Below are positions 1 through 9,510 of a DNA stretch of 64,000 bases, piece after piece (positions within the stretch are counted from its first letter, which is position 1; each line of letters starts with the position of its first letter). The DNA is from Cellulomonas sp. JH27-2. GTDB taxonomy: Bacteria; Actinomycetota; Actinomycetes; Actinomycetales; Cellulomonadaceae. The position numbers were made by a program, and so were the translations under genes. The stretch covers positions 1-64,000 of the forward strand of contig NZ_JACYFR010000003.1 of NCBI RefSeq assembly GCF_014837175.1, written 5' to 3'. The notes below the pieces were generated by a model. That model was not told where the DNA came from, made no database searches, and was given only the letters and a program-made list of their open reading frames with translations.

Positions 1-111
1 ACCTCCACCGAGACCTACCGGTGCCTAAGACGTCAACTCGCCCGCACCATCTACAACACCCTCAACCACAGCCGAGCAGCCCACAGTGGCGCCCTCTCGG
101 CCGCGGCTTGA
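1..111 (+). CDS. IS110-family transposase, C-terminal end (partial)
   Basis: Frame 1 is open from the window edge to TGA at 109-111 and encodes 36 residues. The stretch ETYRCLRRQLARTIYNTL resembles the Arg-rich C-terminus of IS110/IS116/IS902 transposases (family recalled, not searched). Right after the stop comes CTTGACATAGGAG, which resembles the right end of many actinobacterial IS110 elements, so the element probably ends near base 120. Most of the gene lies outside the window, so whether it is intact cannot be judged. The next gene starts only 15 bases after the stop. Confidence 0.6.
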   Translation, partial: TSTETYRCLRRQLARTIYNTLNHSRAAHSGALSAAA

Positions 112-125
112 CATAGGAGATTCGC

Positions 126-782
126 ATGCCCGAGCAGCCCGAACCTGCGCTACCCGGCCGCAAGCGGGAGGCGCGTGCCAACGACACCGCGATCCTGGAC
201 GCGGCGCGTGCCGTCTTCGCGGGCGGCAACCACGACGCGTCGATGGCCGACGTCGCGCGTCGGGCCGGCGTCGGGGTCGGTTCCATCTACCGGCGCTACC
301 CGACCCGCGAGGCGCTGATCGGAGCACTGCACACGCACGGCGTCCAGGAGGCCGCGCGGCTCGCGCACACCGTGGCGGAGGAGGGGCCCGGTCCGCAGGG
401 AGCGGTTGTCGCGTTCGTCGGGCGCCAGATCGCGACCGCCACCGGCCCGCTGCTGCGGCCCACGGGCGCCGCGGCCCCGTCGCCCGACGGGCTCGCGGAG
501 GCCACCGCGGACCTGCACGGGGGCCTCGAGCGGCTGGTCGCGCTCGACCTGGACGCCGGCCGGGTGCCGCGGGGGTTCACGGCTGCCGACGTCATGCAGC
601 TCCTGCTGCACCTGCGGCCGGTCCTGCCGCTGCCGCGTGAGCGGGCCGACGCGCTGCACCGCCGCTACCTCGACCTGGTCGCCCTCGGTCTCGCGGAGCG
701 GGCCGCCGCGGGCGACGAGCTCACTGACGGGCCCACGTGGGACGAGTGGGTGGGCGTCTGGTACCACGAGGGCCGCGACTGA
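126..782 (+). CDS. TetR/AcrR family transcriptional regulator
   Basis: 218 residues, the usual length for a TetR repressor. The N-terminal helix-turn-helix spans about residues 20-65 (ILDAARAVFA, then MADVARRAGVGVGSIYRRYP, the classic recognition helix and YRRYPTREAL turn). The C-terminal ligand domain has no recognisable specificity. ATG at 126 is preceded by TAGGAG at a good distance, and that Shine-Dalgarno lies in what looks like the end of an IS110 element. The target is unknown; the following gene is a convergent LacI regulator, so no operon partner helps. Confidence 0.88.
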   Translation: MPEQPEPALPGRKREARANDTAILDAARAVFAGGNHDASMADVARRAGVGVGSIYRRYPTREALIGALHTHGVQEAARLAHTVAEEGPGPQGAVVAFVGRQIATATGPLLRPTGAAAPSPDGLAEATADLHGGLERLVALDLDAGRVPRGFTAADVMQLLLHLRPVLPLPRERADALHRRYLDLVALGLAERAAAGDELTDGPTWDEWVGVWYHEGRD

Positions 783-801
783 CGCTCGTGGGGACGCTGG
801 A

Positions 802-1818
802 TCAGGGCGCGGTGCCCGTCGAGTGGCGGGCGACGAGCTCGGGCGCGAAGAGCAGCTCCGTGCGGGAGACCCGCTCGCCGCCGATCTGCGCGAGCAGGGT
901 GCTGACCGCGGCCTGCGACATCGCGTCGACGGGCTGCCGAACCGTGGTCAGGGCCGGGTGCGCATAAGCGGCCAGCAGCGAGTCGTCGTACCCGACGACG
1001 GACAGGCCGCGCGGGACGTCGTGCCCGGCGGCACTCGCCGCGCGGACGGCGCCGAGCGCCATCATGTCCGACGCGCACACGACGGCGGTGTGGCCCGACG
1101 CGAGCAGCTCGGTGGTCGACGCCTGGCCGCCCTCGAGCGAGTAGAAGCTCGTGACGACGTGGGTGCGCGCCTCCGCCTCGTCGCCCGCCAGGCCCATCGC
1201 CACCAGGCAGCGCACGAACGCGGCGGTCTTGCGCTGCGCGGGCACGAACCGCTCCTGGCCGACGACCAGGCCGATGCGCCGGTGCCCGAGCGAGACCAGG
1301 TGCCGCAGCGCGAGCTCCACGCCGGCGGCGTCGTCGGCGGAGATGCTGGGCGCCGGCACGTCGGGCGCGTAGCCGTTGACCAGCACCATCGGCACGCCGC
1401 GGGTCGCGAGGTCGTGGTAGCGGCCGTGGTGCGCGCGCGTGTCGGCGTGCAGGCCGGAGACGAAGACGATGCCGTCGACCTGGTGGTCGATGAGCGCGTC
1501 GATGTACGCGTCCTCGGTGGTGCCGCCGGGGGACTGGGTGCACAGCAGCGGCGTGTAGCCGTGCATCGCCAGGACGTTCTCGACCGCCTGCGCGAACGCC
1601 GGGAAGATCGGGTTGGAGAGCTCGGGGACGACGAGCCCGACGAGCCCCGCGGCGCGACCGCGCGTCTGCTTGGGTCGCTCGTAGCCCAGCAGGTCCATGG
1701 CGGCGAGCACGCGCTGCCGGACGTCGTCGGCCACTCCCGGCTTGCCGTTCATGACCCGGGAGACGGTCGAGATGCTGGTCCCGGCATGCTCGGCGATGTC
1801 GGTGAGGCGGATCCGCAC
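802..1818 (-). CDS. LacI family transcriptional regulator, probably of the alpha-amylase gene
   Basis: 338 residues from GTG at 1818. The HTH lies at the N-terminus (LTDIAEHAGTSISTVSRVMN, with the LacI hinge helix after it), followed by a periplasmic-binding-protein-like sugar-sensing domain. A longer reading to 1935 only adds residues upstream of the normal LacI N-terminus. The hexamer TACGAT sits exactly 6 nt before the GTG with no Shine-Dalgarno, suggesting a leaderless mRNA. It is divergent from a secreted amylase, and the shared gap holds repeated CTTGCAG-type heptamers, so it likely represses that gene and perhaps itself (MalR/Reg1-like role, inferred). Confidence 0.9.
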   Translation of the reverse strand: MRIRLTDIAEHAGTSISTVSRVMNGKPGVADDVRQRVLAAMDLLGYERPKQTRGRAAGLVGLVVPELSNPIFPAFAQAVENVLAMHGYTPLLCTQSPGGTTEDAYIDALIDHQVDGIVFVSGLHADTRAHHGRYHDLATRGVPMVLVNGYAPDVPAPSISADDAAGVELALRHLVSLGHRRIGLVVGQERFVPAQRKTAAFVRCLVAMGLAGDEAEARTHVVTSFYSLEGGQASTTELLASGHTAVVCASDMMALGAVRAASAAGHDVPRGLSVVGYDDSLLAAYAHPALTTVRQPVDAMSQAAVSTLLAQIGGERVSRTELLFAPELVARHSTGTAP

Positions 1819-1824
1819 GCCGTG

Positions 1825-1830
1825 ATCGTA
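1825..1830 (-). promoter_or_regulatory. -10 hexamer of the LacI gene (leaderless)
   Basis: TACGAT on the minus strand lies 6 nt upstream of the GTG start, leaving no room for a leader. It fits the TANNNT actinobacterial -10. Confidence 0.5.
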
Positions 1831-1925
1831 CGGGAGAGCGCTGCCTGAGGTCCGCAGAGTCGCTTCTCCTGGCGTCCGTCGTGCGAATCGTCCCCTTGCG
1901 CCCGCATCGGACGGACAGTAACGTC

Positions 1926-1960
1926 CTGCAAGCAATCTGAAACTTGCAGAGAAGTTGCAG
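1926..1960. promoter_or_regulatory. Putative LacI/MalR operator: three CTTGCAG-type heptamers
   Basis: CTGCAAG at 1926-1932 is the exact inverted copy of CTTGCAG at 1943-1949, and a near copy GTTGCAG follows at 1954-1960. The cluster lies in the gap between the divergent LacI and amylase genes. I recall CTTGCAG repeats as the MalR/Reg1 motif in Streptomyces amylase and chitinase promoters, so this is a good operator candidate. Confidence 0.6.
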
Positions 1961-2078
1961 GATGGACCGCGCGGGCACTGCCGCCGCGCGCGGTACCGGC
2001 GTCGACCGACGCACCCGGGTCGCGGTCCCGGGCAACCCCGACACCCGGCACCGTCGCCGGGCAGAGAGCCGGAGCCTC

Positions 2079-4184
2079 ATGACCTCCCAGACCACCGCCC
2101 GCCCACGCCCCCCGCGCCGGCTGGCCGCCGCCGCGCTCGCGCTGACCCTCGTCGCGGGGACCGCCGCGGCCGTCGTCGGGACCGCCCGCAGCAGCGAGGC
2201 GTCCGCACCCGTCACCACCAAGGGCGACGTCATCCTCAACATGTTCCAGTGGAACTGGAGCTCGGTTGCGGCCGAGTGCGGCCGCATCGGCGCCGCCGGC
2301 TTCGCCTACGTCCAGGTCTCCCCGCCGCAGGAGAGCGTCACCGGAAGCCAGTGGTGGACGTCCTACCAGCCCGTCTCCTACAAGATCGACTCCAAGCTGG
2401 GGAACCGCTCGCAGTTCGCGACGATGGTCTCCACCTGCAAGGACGCGGGCGTCGGCATCATCGCGGACGCCGTCATCAACCACACCACGGGTGCCGACCG
2501 CGGCTCGGGGACCGGGACCGCCGGCTCGTCGTACGGCATCGACTCCTTCCCGGCCGTGCCGTACTCGGCGGCGGACTTCAACGACTGCCGCACCAACATC
2601 AGCAACTACGGGGACCGCTACCAGGTGCAGAACTGCCGCCTGTCCTCGCTGCAGGACCTGCGCACCGGCTCCGACTACGTGCGCGGCAAGATCGCCGGCT
2701 ACCTCAACGACCTGCTCTCCCTCGGCGTCGCCGGGTTCCGCATCGACGCCGCCAAGCACATCCCCGCCGCCGACCTGGCCGCGATCAAGGCCAAGCTGAC
2801 CAACCAGAGCGCGTACTGGGTGCAGGAGGTCATCGGGGCATCGGGCGAGCCCGTCCAGCCGTCGGAGTACGTCGGCGTCGGCGACGTGCACGAGTTCACC
2901 TACGCCCGCACGCTCAAGAACGCGTTCAACGGGCAGATCGCGAGCCTCAAGAACATCGCGACCGGCCTGCTCCCGTCGAACCAGGCCGGGGTCTTCGTCG
3001 ACAACCACGACACCGAGCGCAACGGCGAGACCATGAACGCGACGTGGGGCGCGAAGTACCTGCTCGCCAACGCGTTCCTGCTGGGCTACCCGTACGGCTC
3101 GCCGTCGGTCTACACCGGCTACACGTTCACCGACAAGGACGCCGGCGCGCCCGGCGCCACGGACACGAGCGTCCCGGACGCGAGCTGCTCGAACGCCGCG
3201 TGGACGTGCATGCAGCGCAAGACGGAGATCACCGGGATGGTCGGCTTCCACAACGCGGTCGCCGGCACGGGTGTGACGAACTGGTACGACGACGGGAACA
3301 ACGTGGTCGGCTTCGGTCGCGGAGCCAAGGGCTTCGTGGTGCTGAACAACCAGGGGTCGTCGTCGACCCGGACGTGGTCCACGTCGCTGCCCGACGGGAC
3401 GTACTGCGACGTCGTCGCGACCGACTGCTCGCGTCCCGTGACCGTGAGCGGTGGGTTGTTCACCGCCACCGTCCCGGCCTACGGGGCGCTGGCGATCCAC
3501 GTGGGGCGGACGTCGGGCACGACGTCTTCACCGACGTCGTCTCCGACGAGCTCGACCGGCGCCACGACCGTCTACTACTCGACCGGCAAGAGCTGGTCGG
3601 CGTACAAGGTCCACTACCAGGTGGGCAGCGGCGCATGGACGACCATGCCCGGCGAGACGATGACCGCCGCGTGCACCGGCTGGGTCAGCCGACAGATCGC
3701 CGCAGGTGGCGCGACGATCACCGCCGCGTTCAACGACGGCAACGGCACCTGGGACAACAACGGGTCGCAGAACTACGCGCTCCGCGGGTCGGTGGCGGCG
3801 GTGAAGGACGGCGTCGTCAGCAGCACCGACCCGTGCGCGTCGTCGACGCCGTCCCCGACGCCCACGCCTACGCCGACCGCGTCGCCGACGTCCGGCACGA
3901 CGGCCGTCACGTTCGGCGTGAACGCGACGACGACGTGGGGTCAGAACGTGTACGTCGTCGGTGACCTGCCGGCGCTGGGCTCGTGGAGCCCGGCATCGGG
4001 CGTCGCGCTGTCGTCGGCCGCGTACCCGGTCTGGCGCACGACGCTGAACCTGCCCGCGGGCACGTCGTTCCAGTACAAGTACGTCAAGCGCGACAGCTCC
4101 GGGAGCGTCGTCTGGGAGTCCGGCGCCAACCGCACCGGCACCGCGACCGGCAGCACCCTGACCGTCACGGACACCTGGCGCTGA
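2079..4184 (+). CDS. Secreted GH13 alpha-amylase with starch-binding modules
   Basis: 701 residues. ATG at 2079 has GGAG upstream and begins a signal peptide (Arg-rich start, hydrophobic AAAALALTLVAG, cleavage near residue 40). The GH13 catalytic domain covers about residues 45-370: nucleophile D223 in GFRIDAAKHI, acid E250 in WVQEVIG, third Asp D311 in DNHDTERN. It closes with a beta-sandwich C domain. After a Ser/Thr linker come a CBM25/26-like module (about 500-585), a second Pro/Thr linker and a CBM20 module (about 605-700, GDLPALGSW). It should cut internal alpha-1,4 bonds of starch outside the cell. Likely controlled by the divergent LacI gene. An upstream in-frame ATG at 1944 lies inside the operator and is not chosen. 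Confidence 0.95.
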   Translation: MTSQTTARPRPPRRLAAAALALTLVAGTAAAVVGTARSSEASAPVTTKGDVILNMFQWNWSSVAAECGRIGAAGFAYVQVSPPQESVTGSQWWTSYQPVSYKIDSKLGNRSQFATMVSTCKDAGVGIIADAVINHTTGADRGSGTGTAGSSYGIDSFPAVPYSAADFNDCRTNISNYGDRYQVQNCRLSSLQDLRTGSDYVRGKIAGYLNDLLSLGVAGFRIDAAKHIPAADLAAIKAKLTNQSAYWVQEVIGASGEPVQPSEYVGVGDVHEFTYARTLKNAFNGQIASLKNIATGLLPSNQAGVFVDNHDTERNGETMNATWGAKYLLANAFLLGYPYGSPSVYTGYTFTDKDAGAPGATDTSVPDASCSNAAWTCMQRKTEITGMVGFHNAVAGTGVTNWYDDGNNVVGFGRGAKGFVVLNNQGSSSTRTWSTSLPDGTYCDVVATDCSRPVTVSGGLFTATVPAYGALAIHVGRTSGTTSSPTSSPTSSTGATTVYYSTGKSWSAYKVHYQVGSGAWTTMPGETMTAACTGWVSRQIAAGGATITAAFNDGNGTWDNNGSQNYALRGSVAAVKDGVVSSTDPCASSTPSPTPTPTPTASPTSGTTAVTFGVNATTTWGQNVYVVGDLPALGSWSPASGVALSSAAYPVWRTTLNLPAGTSFQYKYVKRDSSGSVVWESGANRTGTATGSTLTVTDTWR

Positions 4185-4208
4185 GACCGCGAATCCGCGA
4201 CCAGGTCG

Positions 4209-4242
4209 CGCGGCCCCGGACCCCCACCGGTCCGGGGCCGCG
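4209..4242 (+). terminator. Amylase terminator hairpin
   Basis: A perfect 14-bp stem (4209-4222 with 4229-4242) around a 6-nt loop, 24 bases after the amylase stop. No U-tract follows, as is usual in actinobacteria. Confidence 0.75.
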
Positions 4243-4353
4243 TCGTGGTCGGTCTGCCAGGGAACTGGCTGTGTGAAACCTGAGACGCGGGCCCAGTCGT
4301 GCTGCTACGTTCCGGCTGTCCAGAATGTGCGTGACCTCGAGAAAGAATTGTCC

Positions 4354-6330
4354 ATGCCGCGCTCGGGGAGTCGCCCGCTGCTCGTTCTGGCCGTCGTCCT
4401 GGGTATCGTCGTCGGCGGCCTCGCCCCAGCGCAGGCGGTGGAGCTCGGTCGGTAAGAGATCACGGTGACGGGTGGGCCGAGCTATGGCACTCCCGTGACT
4501 GTCGCCGTGAACGGACCCACCGGCGCCACGACAAGCACCTTCGCGGCACCGGACGGGACCAAGATCGCGGCAGATGCCGCTCCGGGTGAGTACACGGTGG
4601 ACGTGTCTGGGCCACGAATCGACCCCGTCCACGAGACGTTCCACGTCGAGGCAGACACGATCTCGCGCCGGGACGTCGCCGTCCACCTGCACGTCGGTGC
4701 GCGCGGGGTCGTGGTGGATGCAGACGGCGTCCCGGTCGCCGGGGCGCACGTCGCACTCACGCAGGGTGACTATGTGTCACGCGTCCTCACGACCAACGCC
4801 CTCGGCGAGTACGAGTACGTCACGCCGGTCGCGTACTCCGGCTCGTACGTCGCCGATTTCGCGGACACGTGGCAGCCGGACCCGGTGGCGTTCGACGTCG
4901 TCGTCGGGACCACCACGACCCTCAGGCCGCTGGTCGCGCATGCCGGAGCGACGCTCACCGCCCGCGTCGTCGACGAGCACGGCGCTCCTGTCGACGCTTC
5001 CGTCAGCGCGACGTTGGCCGGGGCTCCTGCCCGTCACGCCGACGCAGCCGCCGACGGGCGGGTCCGGCTGACGGGCCTGCCGGCTGGGGCCGCACAGCTT
5101 CGATTCGCTCTGGCCGGTTTCGCCCCCGTCGTGAAGTCGGTGGTGGTCACGGGAGTGGGCGCGGACCTCGGCACTCTCGTCCAGCGGCACGTCTACGGCA
5201 TCACGGGCGGGGTGCAGCTGGCGCGTGAGACGCGACCGGGCGACGCGCTGTCATCCTGGCGTGCGGAGCTCTACCGGGTCGTGGGAGGCAAGGTCAGCGG
5301 GGGCGCCCTCCAGACGGCCGCGATGCCGTACTCGTACGGGAAGCCCGATGGGTACGAGTTCGACTCCGTGATCGGCGGCTCGTACCGGGTCCGCGTCGTG
5401 GAGCGCTATCGCGGTGCGGATCGAGTGGCGCTCGACGTGCCCGTGACGGTGTCCGACCGGGGCGTGCGCCTCAAGACGTCCGTGGTCTCAATGGGACCCC
5501 CCATCACCGGCCGCGCCTACGACGCCACCCTGAACCCGCTCCGCAGCGGCGAGGTCGACGCGGTCGAGGTGCCGTGCACGGGGTCCTTTCCCAAGCCGAC
5601 CACGGGGATGTGGTCGCCCGTCGCTACGGACGGGAGCTTCAGCCTCCCGACGATCCGAGGACGTTGCTACTCGCTCTACACGGGCGACCCAGCGCTCTGG
5701 GACGAGCGCGTCAGCGGGCTCGAGCGTGTCCGGGCCGGGACGTCCGGAGTCGTCGCTCACCCGCGGTTCTACACCTGGCCGCGCGTGAGCGGGGCCGAGC
5801 GGAAGTACGGCAACCGCGTCGTCGTCGTGCACGTGGACGTGAGCGAGAAGGTCAAGGCCACCGACGGCGGGACCGTGACGCTGAAGGAGGGGTCGACGGT
5901 GCTTGGCACGGCGGTCGTCCACCATGGCGTCGCGGCCGTCCGGACCCGGAAGGCGCTGGTTCCGGGGCGCCACCGCGTCACGATGGTGTACGGCGGCACC
6001 GGCACCTATGGTTCGTCGAGGTCGACGTACGTCCTGACGTTCCAGAAGGCCCGCACCAGCGTCAAGGTCACAGCGAGCCACGCGGGCTCGAAGAACCGTT
6101 CAACGGTGACCTTCAGTCTCAAGGTCGCGTTCAAGCCGTCCGGGAAGATGCAGGTCTCCGTCGACGGGACGAAGCACCGCGCGTCGTTCCATCGCGTCGG
6201 TAAGACGTATGTGGCGACAGTGCACGTCACCGGCGTGCACACGGGGAAGCACGAGGTGCGCGCGTACTACCGCGGGGACAAGCGGGTCGCGTACGTCGAC
6301 GTCGCGCGGGCGCTCACCGTCAAGCGGTAG
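4354..6330 (+). pseudogene. Secreted carboxypeptidase-regulatory-like/Ig-like protein, interrupted by one in-frame stop
   Basis: ATG at 4354 opens a clear signal peptide (hydrophobic LLVLAVVLGIVVGGLA, then AQA) but the frame stops at TAA 4453-4455 after 33 codons. The same frame then stays open to 6330 (621 further codons from GTG 4465). Read through, this is one ~658-residue secreted protein: two carboxypeptidase-regulatory-like beta domains (about residues 110-275), a middle region, and Ig-like Big_3-type repeats near the C-terminus. Without the signal peptide the downstream part would be stranded in the cytosol, so the simplest reading is a recent nonsense mutation or a sequencing error. 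No enzymatic motif is seen; a surface or adhesion role is only a guess. Confidence 0.75.
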
Positions 6331-6337
6331 GCGCGCT

Positions 6338-7837
6338 TCAGTCTGCGGGGGCGTGGCGGTCCAGGAAGCGGTAGACCTCCGTGGTGTCGACGCCCGGGAA
6401 GACGCCGACGGGCAGGGCCGCCAGCATCGACGCGTGCGGGCGGGCCGAGGGCCACGACTGCGACGCCCAGCGTGACGCGAGCTCGGCCGGGGCCTCGCGG
6501 CAGCACGACGGGTCCGGGCAGCGGGACGCGGAGCGCTCGGTCGTCTCGCGGCCGCGGAACCAGCGCACGTGGCCGAACGGCACGCCCACGCTGACGCTGA
6601 ACGCGCCCTGCGACGAGGGCTGGACTCGGGACGTGCACCAGTACGTGCCCGAGGAGGTGTCGGTGTACTGGTAGTACGGCGTGAACCGGTCGGCGAGCGT
6701 GAAGACGACGCGCGCGGTCCACTGCCGGCAGACGGGCTGCCCCTCGATCGCGCCGAGGGGGTCGGACGGGAAGACGACGCCGTCGTTCTCGTACGCCTTG
6801 TGCAGCGTGCCGCCCTCGTGGACCTTCATGAAGTGCACGGGGATGCCCAGGTGCTGGGTCGCGAGGTTGGTGAACCGGTGGGCGGCGGTCTCGTAGGGGA
6901 CGGCGAACGCGTCGCGGAAGTCCTCGACGGACAACCGGCGCTCGTTCTTGGCGGCCTGCAGGAACGGGACGGCGCCGTCCTCGGGGAGCATGAGCGCCGC
7001 CGCGAAGTAGTTGGCTTCGACGCGCTGGCGCAGGAAGTCGCCGTAGTCGCGTGGTTCTGCGTGGCCGAGCACGTGGCTGGCCAGGGCCTGCAGGAGCGGT
7101 GAGCGGGCGTCGCTCGTGCCCGGGTTGCCCTGCGGGAGGTAGATGCGGCCGTTGGCCAGGTCCGTGACGGAGCGGGTCGAGTGCGGCAGGTCGGGGACGT
7201 AGTGCAGCGCGAAGCCCAGGTGCGCGGCGATGTCGGCCGTGGCGCGCTGGGAGAGGGGGCCGCCGGGGTGGTCGATGCCCTTGAGCAGCTCGCGGGCGTG
7301 CGCCTCCAGCTCCGGGAAGTAGTTGTCCTGCGCGCGCATCCGGACCCGCAGCTCGGCGTTGGCGCGTCGCGCCTCCTCCGGGGTGGCGGCGTTCTCCGTC
7401 AGCAGCCGCTGCACCTCGTGCTGCAGCCGGACCAGCGCCTCGAGCGCGTCGGCGGGCAGGCTGCGGCCCACCTTCACCGACGGGACCTGCAGGTTGGCGA
7501 ACAGCGGTCCGCGCTGGGCGCGCTCGAGCTCGATCTCCAGGGCGGCGCGACGGCTGGGCGGGTCGGAGCGGAGCAGCTCGGCGAGGGGGACGTCGAGGGC
7601 GTCGGCGACGAGCGCGAGCAGCGACAGCTTCGGTTCGCGGTGCCCGTTCTCCAGCATCGAGACCTGCGACGGCGCGCGGCCGATCGCGCTGCCCAGGTCG
7701 TCGAGCGTCATGTTCCGCGCCGTGCGCAGGTGCCGGATACGACGCCCCAGCACGAGCGTGTCGATGCCACCGGCCGCCCGCGGCGCGGCGGCGACCGACT
7801 CGTCCGCGCCTGACCGGCCACGTGTCGTCGTCGTCAC
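6338..7837 (-). CDS. ramB: RamB-like XRE-family regulator of acetate/glyoxylate metabolism
   Basis: 499 residues from GTG at 7837, preceded by a strong AGGAAGAGGG; longer reading frames lack this. An XRE helix-turn-helix at about residues 30-90 ([22 protein letters not shown]) is followed by an IrrE/ImmA-like DUF955 domain and a DUF2083-type C-terminus, the architecture of RamB/ScfR regulators. The metalloprotease motif reads HVLGH rather than HExxH, so the catalytic Glu is missing and proteolysis is unlikely. RamB controls isocitrate lyase in corynebacteria and mycobacteria (known), and here the gene is divergent from aceA, which supports that role. Confidence 0.88.
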   Translation of the reverse strand: MTTTTRGRSGADESVAAAPRAAGGIDTLVLGRRIRHLRTARNMTLDDLGSAIGRAPSQVSMLENGHREPKLSLLALVADALDVPLAELLRSDPPSRRAALEIELERAQRGPLFANLQVPSVKVGRSLPADALEALVRLQHEVQRLLTENAATPEEARRANAELRVRMRAQDNYFPELEAHARELLKGIDHPGGPLSQRATADIAAHLGFALHYVPDLPHSTRSVTDLANGRIYLPQGNPGTSDARSPLLQALASHVLGHAEPRDYGDFLRQRVEANYFAAALMLPEDGAVPFLQAAKNERRLSVEDFRDAFAVPYETAAHRFTNLATQHLGIPVHFMKVHEGGTLHKAYENDGVVFPSDPLGAIEGQPVCRQWTARVVFTLADRFTPYYQYTDTSSGTYWCTSRVQPSSQGAFSVSVGVPFGHVRWFRGRETTERSASRCPDPSCCREAPAELASRWASQSWPSARPHASMLAALPVGVFPGVDTTEVYRFLDRHAPAD

Positions 7838-7859
7838 GTCGTCCCTCTTCCTCTCGCCC

Positions 7860-7873
7860 CGAAGGCGCCTTCG
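7860..7873. promoter_or_regulatory. 14-bp palindrome in the ramB-aceA gap
   Basis: CGAAGGCGCCTTCG is a perfect palindrome in the 192-bp divergent gap. The same gap carries GAAGAACCG twice (7953-7961 and 8002-8010, starts 49 bp apart). Either could be a regulator site; neither looks like the corynebacterial RamB motif as I remember it. Confidence 0.35.
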
Positions 7874-8029
7874 CCCTCTCCTCCCACCGTCGCACCCCGG
7901 CACCGCTTCCGTCCAGGAGAAGGAACGTCGATCTTCTGCGGATCCAGCCGGGGAAGAACCGGTCGCGGTGCGGGAACGTGGTGGTCAGGCGACAGCGCCG
8001 AGAAGAACCGACGAACTGTAGGAGGAGCC

Positions 8030-9364
8030 ATGAACACGCAGACGCACCCGGCACCGCTGCCGGGTGGCACGACGACGAAGCCCGGTGACCAGACGCAGAC
8101 GGCCGACGAGCTCGCCGCGAGCTGGGAGATCGACCCCCGCTGGGCCGGCATCCGCCGCACCCACACCGCCGAGGACGTCGTCGCGCTGCGTGGATCCGTG
8201 CGCGAGGAGCCGACGCTCGCCCGCAGGGGGGCCGAGCGCCTGTGGGAGCTGCTGCACACCCGCACGCACGTCCCCGCGCTGGGCGCCCTGACCGGCAACC
8301 AGGCGGTCCAGCAGGTCCGCGCCGGGCTCGAGGCGATCTACCTGTCCGGGTGGCAGGTGGCCGCGGACGCGAACCTGTCCGGCCAGACGTATCCGGACCA
8401 GTCGCTGTACCCGGCCAACTCGGTGCCGGCCGTCGTGCGGCGCATCAACAACGCGCTGCTGCGCGCGGACCAGATCGACGTCGCGGAGAACGGCCGCCGC
8501 ACCCGTGAGTGGCTCGCGCCGATCGTCGCGGACGCCGAGGCCGGGTTCGGTGGGCCGCTCAACGCCTACGAGCTCATGCACGCGATGATCGCGGCCGGCG
8601 CCGCGGGCGTGCACTGGGAGGACCAGCTGGCGGCGGAGAAGAAGTGCGGTCACCTGGGCGGCAAGGTGCTGGTCCCGACGTCGCAGCACGTCCGGACGTT
8701 GTCCGCGGCGCGGTTGGCGGCCGACGTGGCCGGCGTCCCGACCGTCGTCGTCGCGCGGACCGACGCGCTGGGTGCCGACCTGCTGACGTCCGACGTCGAC
8801 CCGCGCGACGAGCCGTTCCTCACGGGGGAGCGAACCGCCGAGGGGTACTTCCGGGTGCGGCCGGGGCTGGACCCCGTCGTCGAGCGGGCCGGGGCCTACG
8901 CGCCGCACTCCGACCTCATCTGGGTGGAGACGTCGACGCCGGACCTCGGGCTGGCGATCGAGTTCGCCGAGCGGATCCACGACCGGTTCCCCGGCAAGCT
9001 GCTGGCGTACAACTGCTCGCCGTCGTTCCACTGGCGCTCGCAGCTGTCCGATGCGCAGATCGCCTCGTTCCAGCGGGACCTGGCCGGGCACGGGTACGCG
9101 TTCCAGTTCATCACCCTGGCCGGCTTCCACGCGCTCAACCACTCGATGTTCTCCCTGGCCAACGGGTACGCCTCGTCGGGCATGTCCGCCTACGTCGCCC
9201 TCCAGGAGGCCGAGATCGCCTCCGAGGCCGCCGGGTACACCGCCACGCGCCACCAGCGCGAGGTCGGCACCGGCTACTTCGACCGCGTCGCCACCGCGAT
9301 CAGCCCCGACAGCGCGACCCTCGCGCTCGCGGGCTCCACCGAGACGGCCCAGTTCACCCACTGA
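8030..9364 (+). CDS. aceA: Isocitrate lyase
   Basis: 444 residues, normal for a bacterial isocitrate lyase. It splits isocitrate into succinate and glyoxylate, first step of the glyoxylate shunt. The active-site loop KKCGHLGGK is present with catalytic C206, followed by the conserved [10 protein letters not shown]-type metal-binding segment ([19 protein letters not shown]) and ARTDA. GGAGGAG lies just before the ATG. Malate synthase follows on the same strand, and a RamB-like regulator is divergent, so expression is probably tied to growth on acetate or fatty acids. Confidence 0.97.
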   Translation: MNTQTHPAPLPGGTTTKPGDQTQTADELAASWEIDPRWAGIRRTHTAEDVVALRGSVREEPTLARRGAERLWELLHTRTHVPALGALTGNQAVQQVRAGLEAIYLSGWQVAADANLSGQTYPDQSLYPANSVPAVVRRINNALLRADQIDVAENGRRTREWLAPIVADAEAGFGGPLNAYELMHAMIAAGAAGVHWEDQLAAEKKCGHLGGKVLVPTSQHVRTLSAARLAADVAGVPTVVVARTDALGADLLTSDVDPRDEPFLTGERTAEGYFRVRPGLDPVVERAGAYAPHSDLIWVETSTPDLGLAIEFAERIHDRFPGKLLAYNCSPSFHWRSQLSDAQIASFQRDLAGHGYAFQFITLAGFHALNHSMFSLANGYASSGMSAYVALQEAEIASEAAGYTATRHQREVGTGYFDRVATAISPDSATLALAGSTETAQFTH

Positions 9365-9416
9365 GCCGCCCGCGCTTTCGTCGTCGGCCGCACCTCCGGC
9401 CCTTCACCCATCCCCG

Positions 9417-9486
9417 CCGAGACAGGCGTCTCGGGGTGAGACAGACCCTTGCAAGGGCCTGTCTCACCCCGGAAGGTCGATCTCGG
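9417..9486. repeat. Palindromic element (family B) between aceA and aceB
   Basis: A small hairpin (CCGAGAC/GTCTCGG, 9417-9434) abuts a long one at 9433-9470 (18-bp arms with one mismatch, containing GAGACAGACCCTT), and GGTCGATCTCGG follows at 9475-9486. Both GAGACAGACCCTT and GGTCGATCTCGG recur in the palindrome inside moeZ (23153-23220). It may also act as an attenuator between the two glyoxylate genes. Confidence 0.7.
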
Positions 9487-9510
9487 TGCCGCAGAACCCA
9501 GGAGCACCCT

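Noticed and set aside
8509-9510. Long open frame upstream of aceB on the plus strand
   Set aside because: It is the +1 shadow of aceA; malate synthase homology begins at ATG 9511 with its own RBS.
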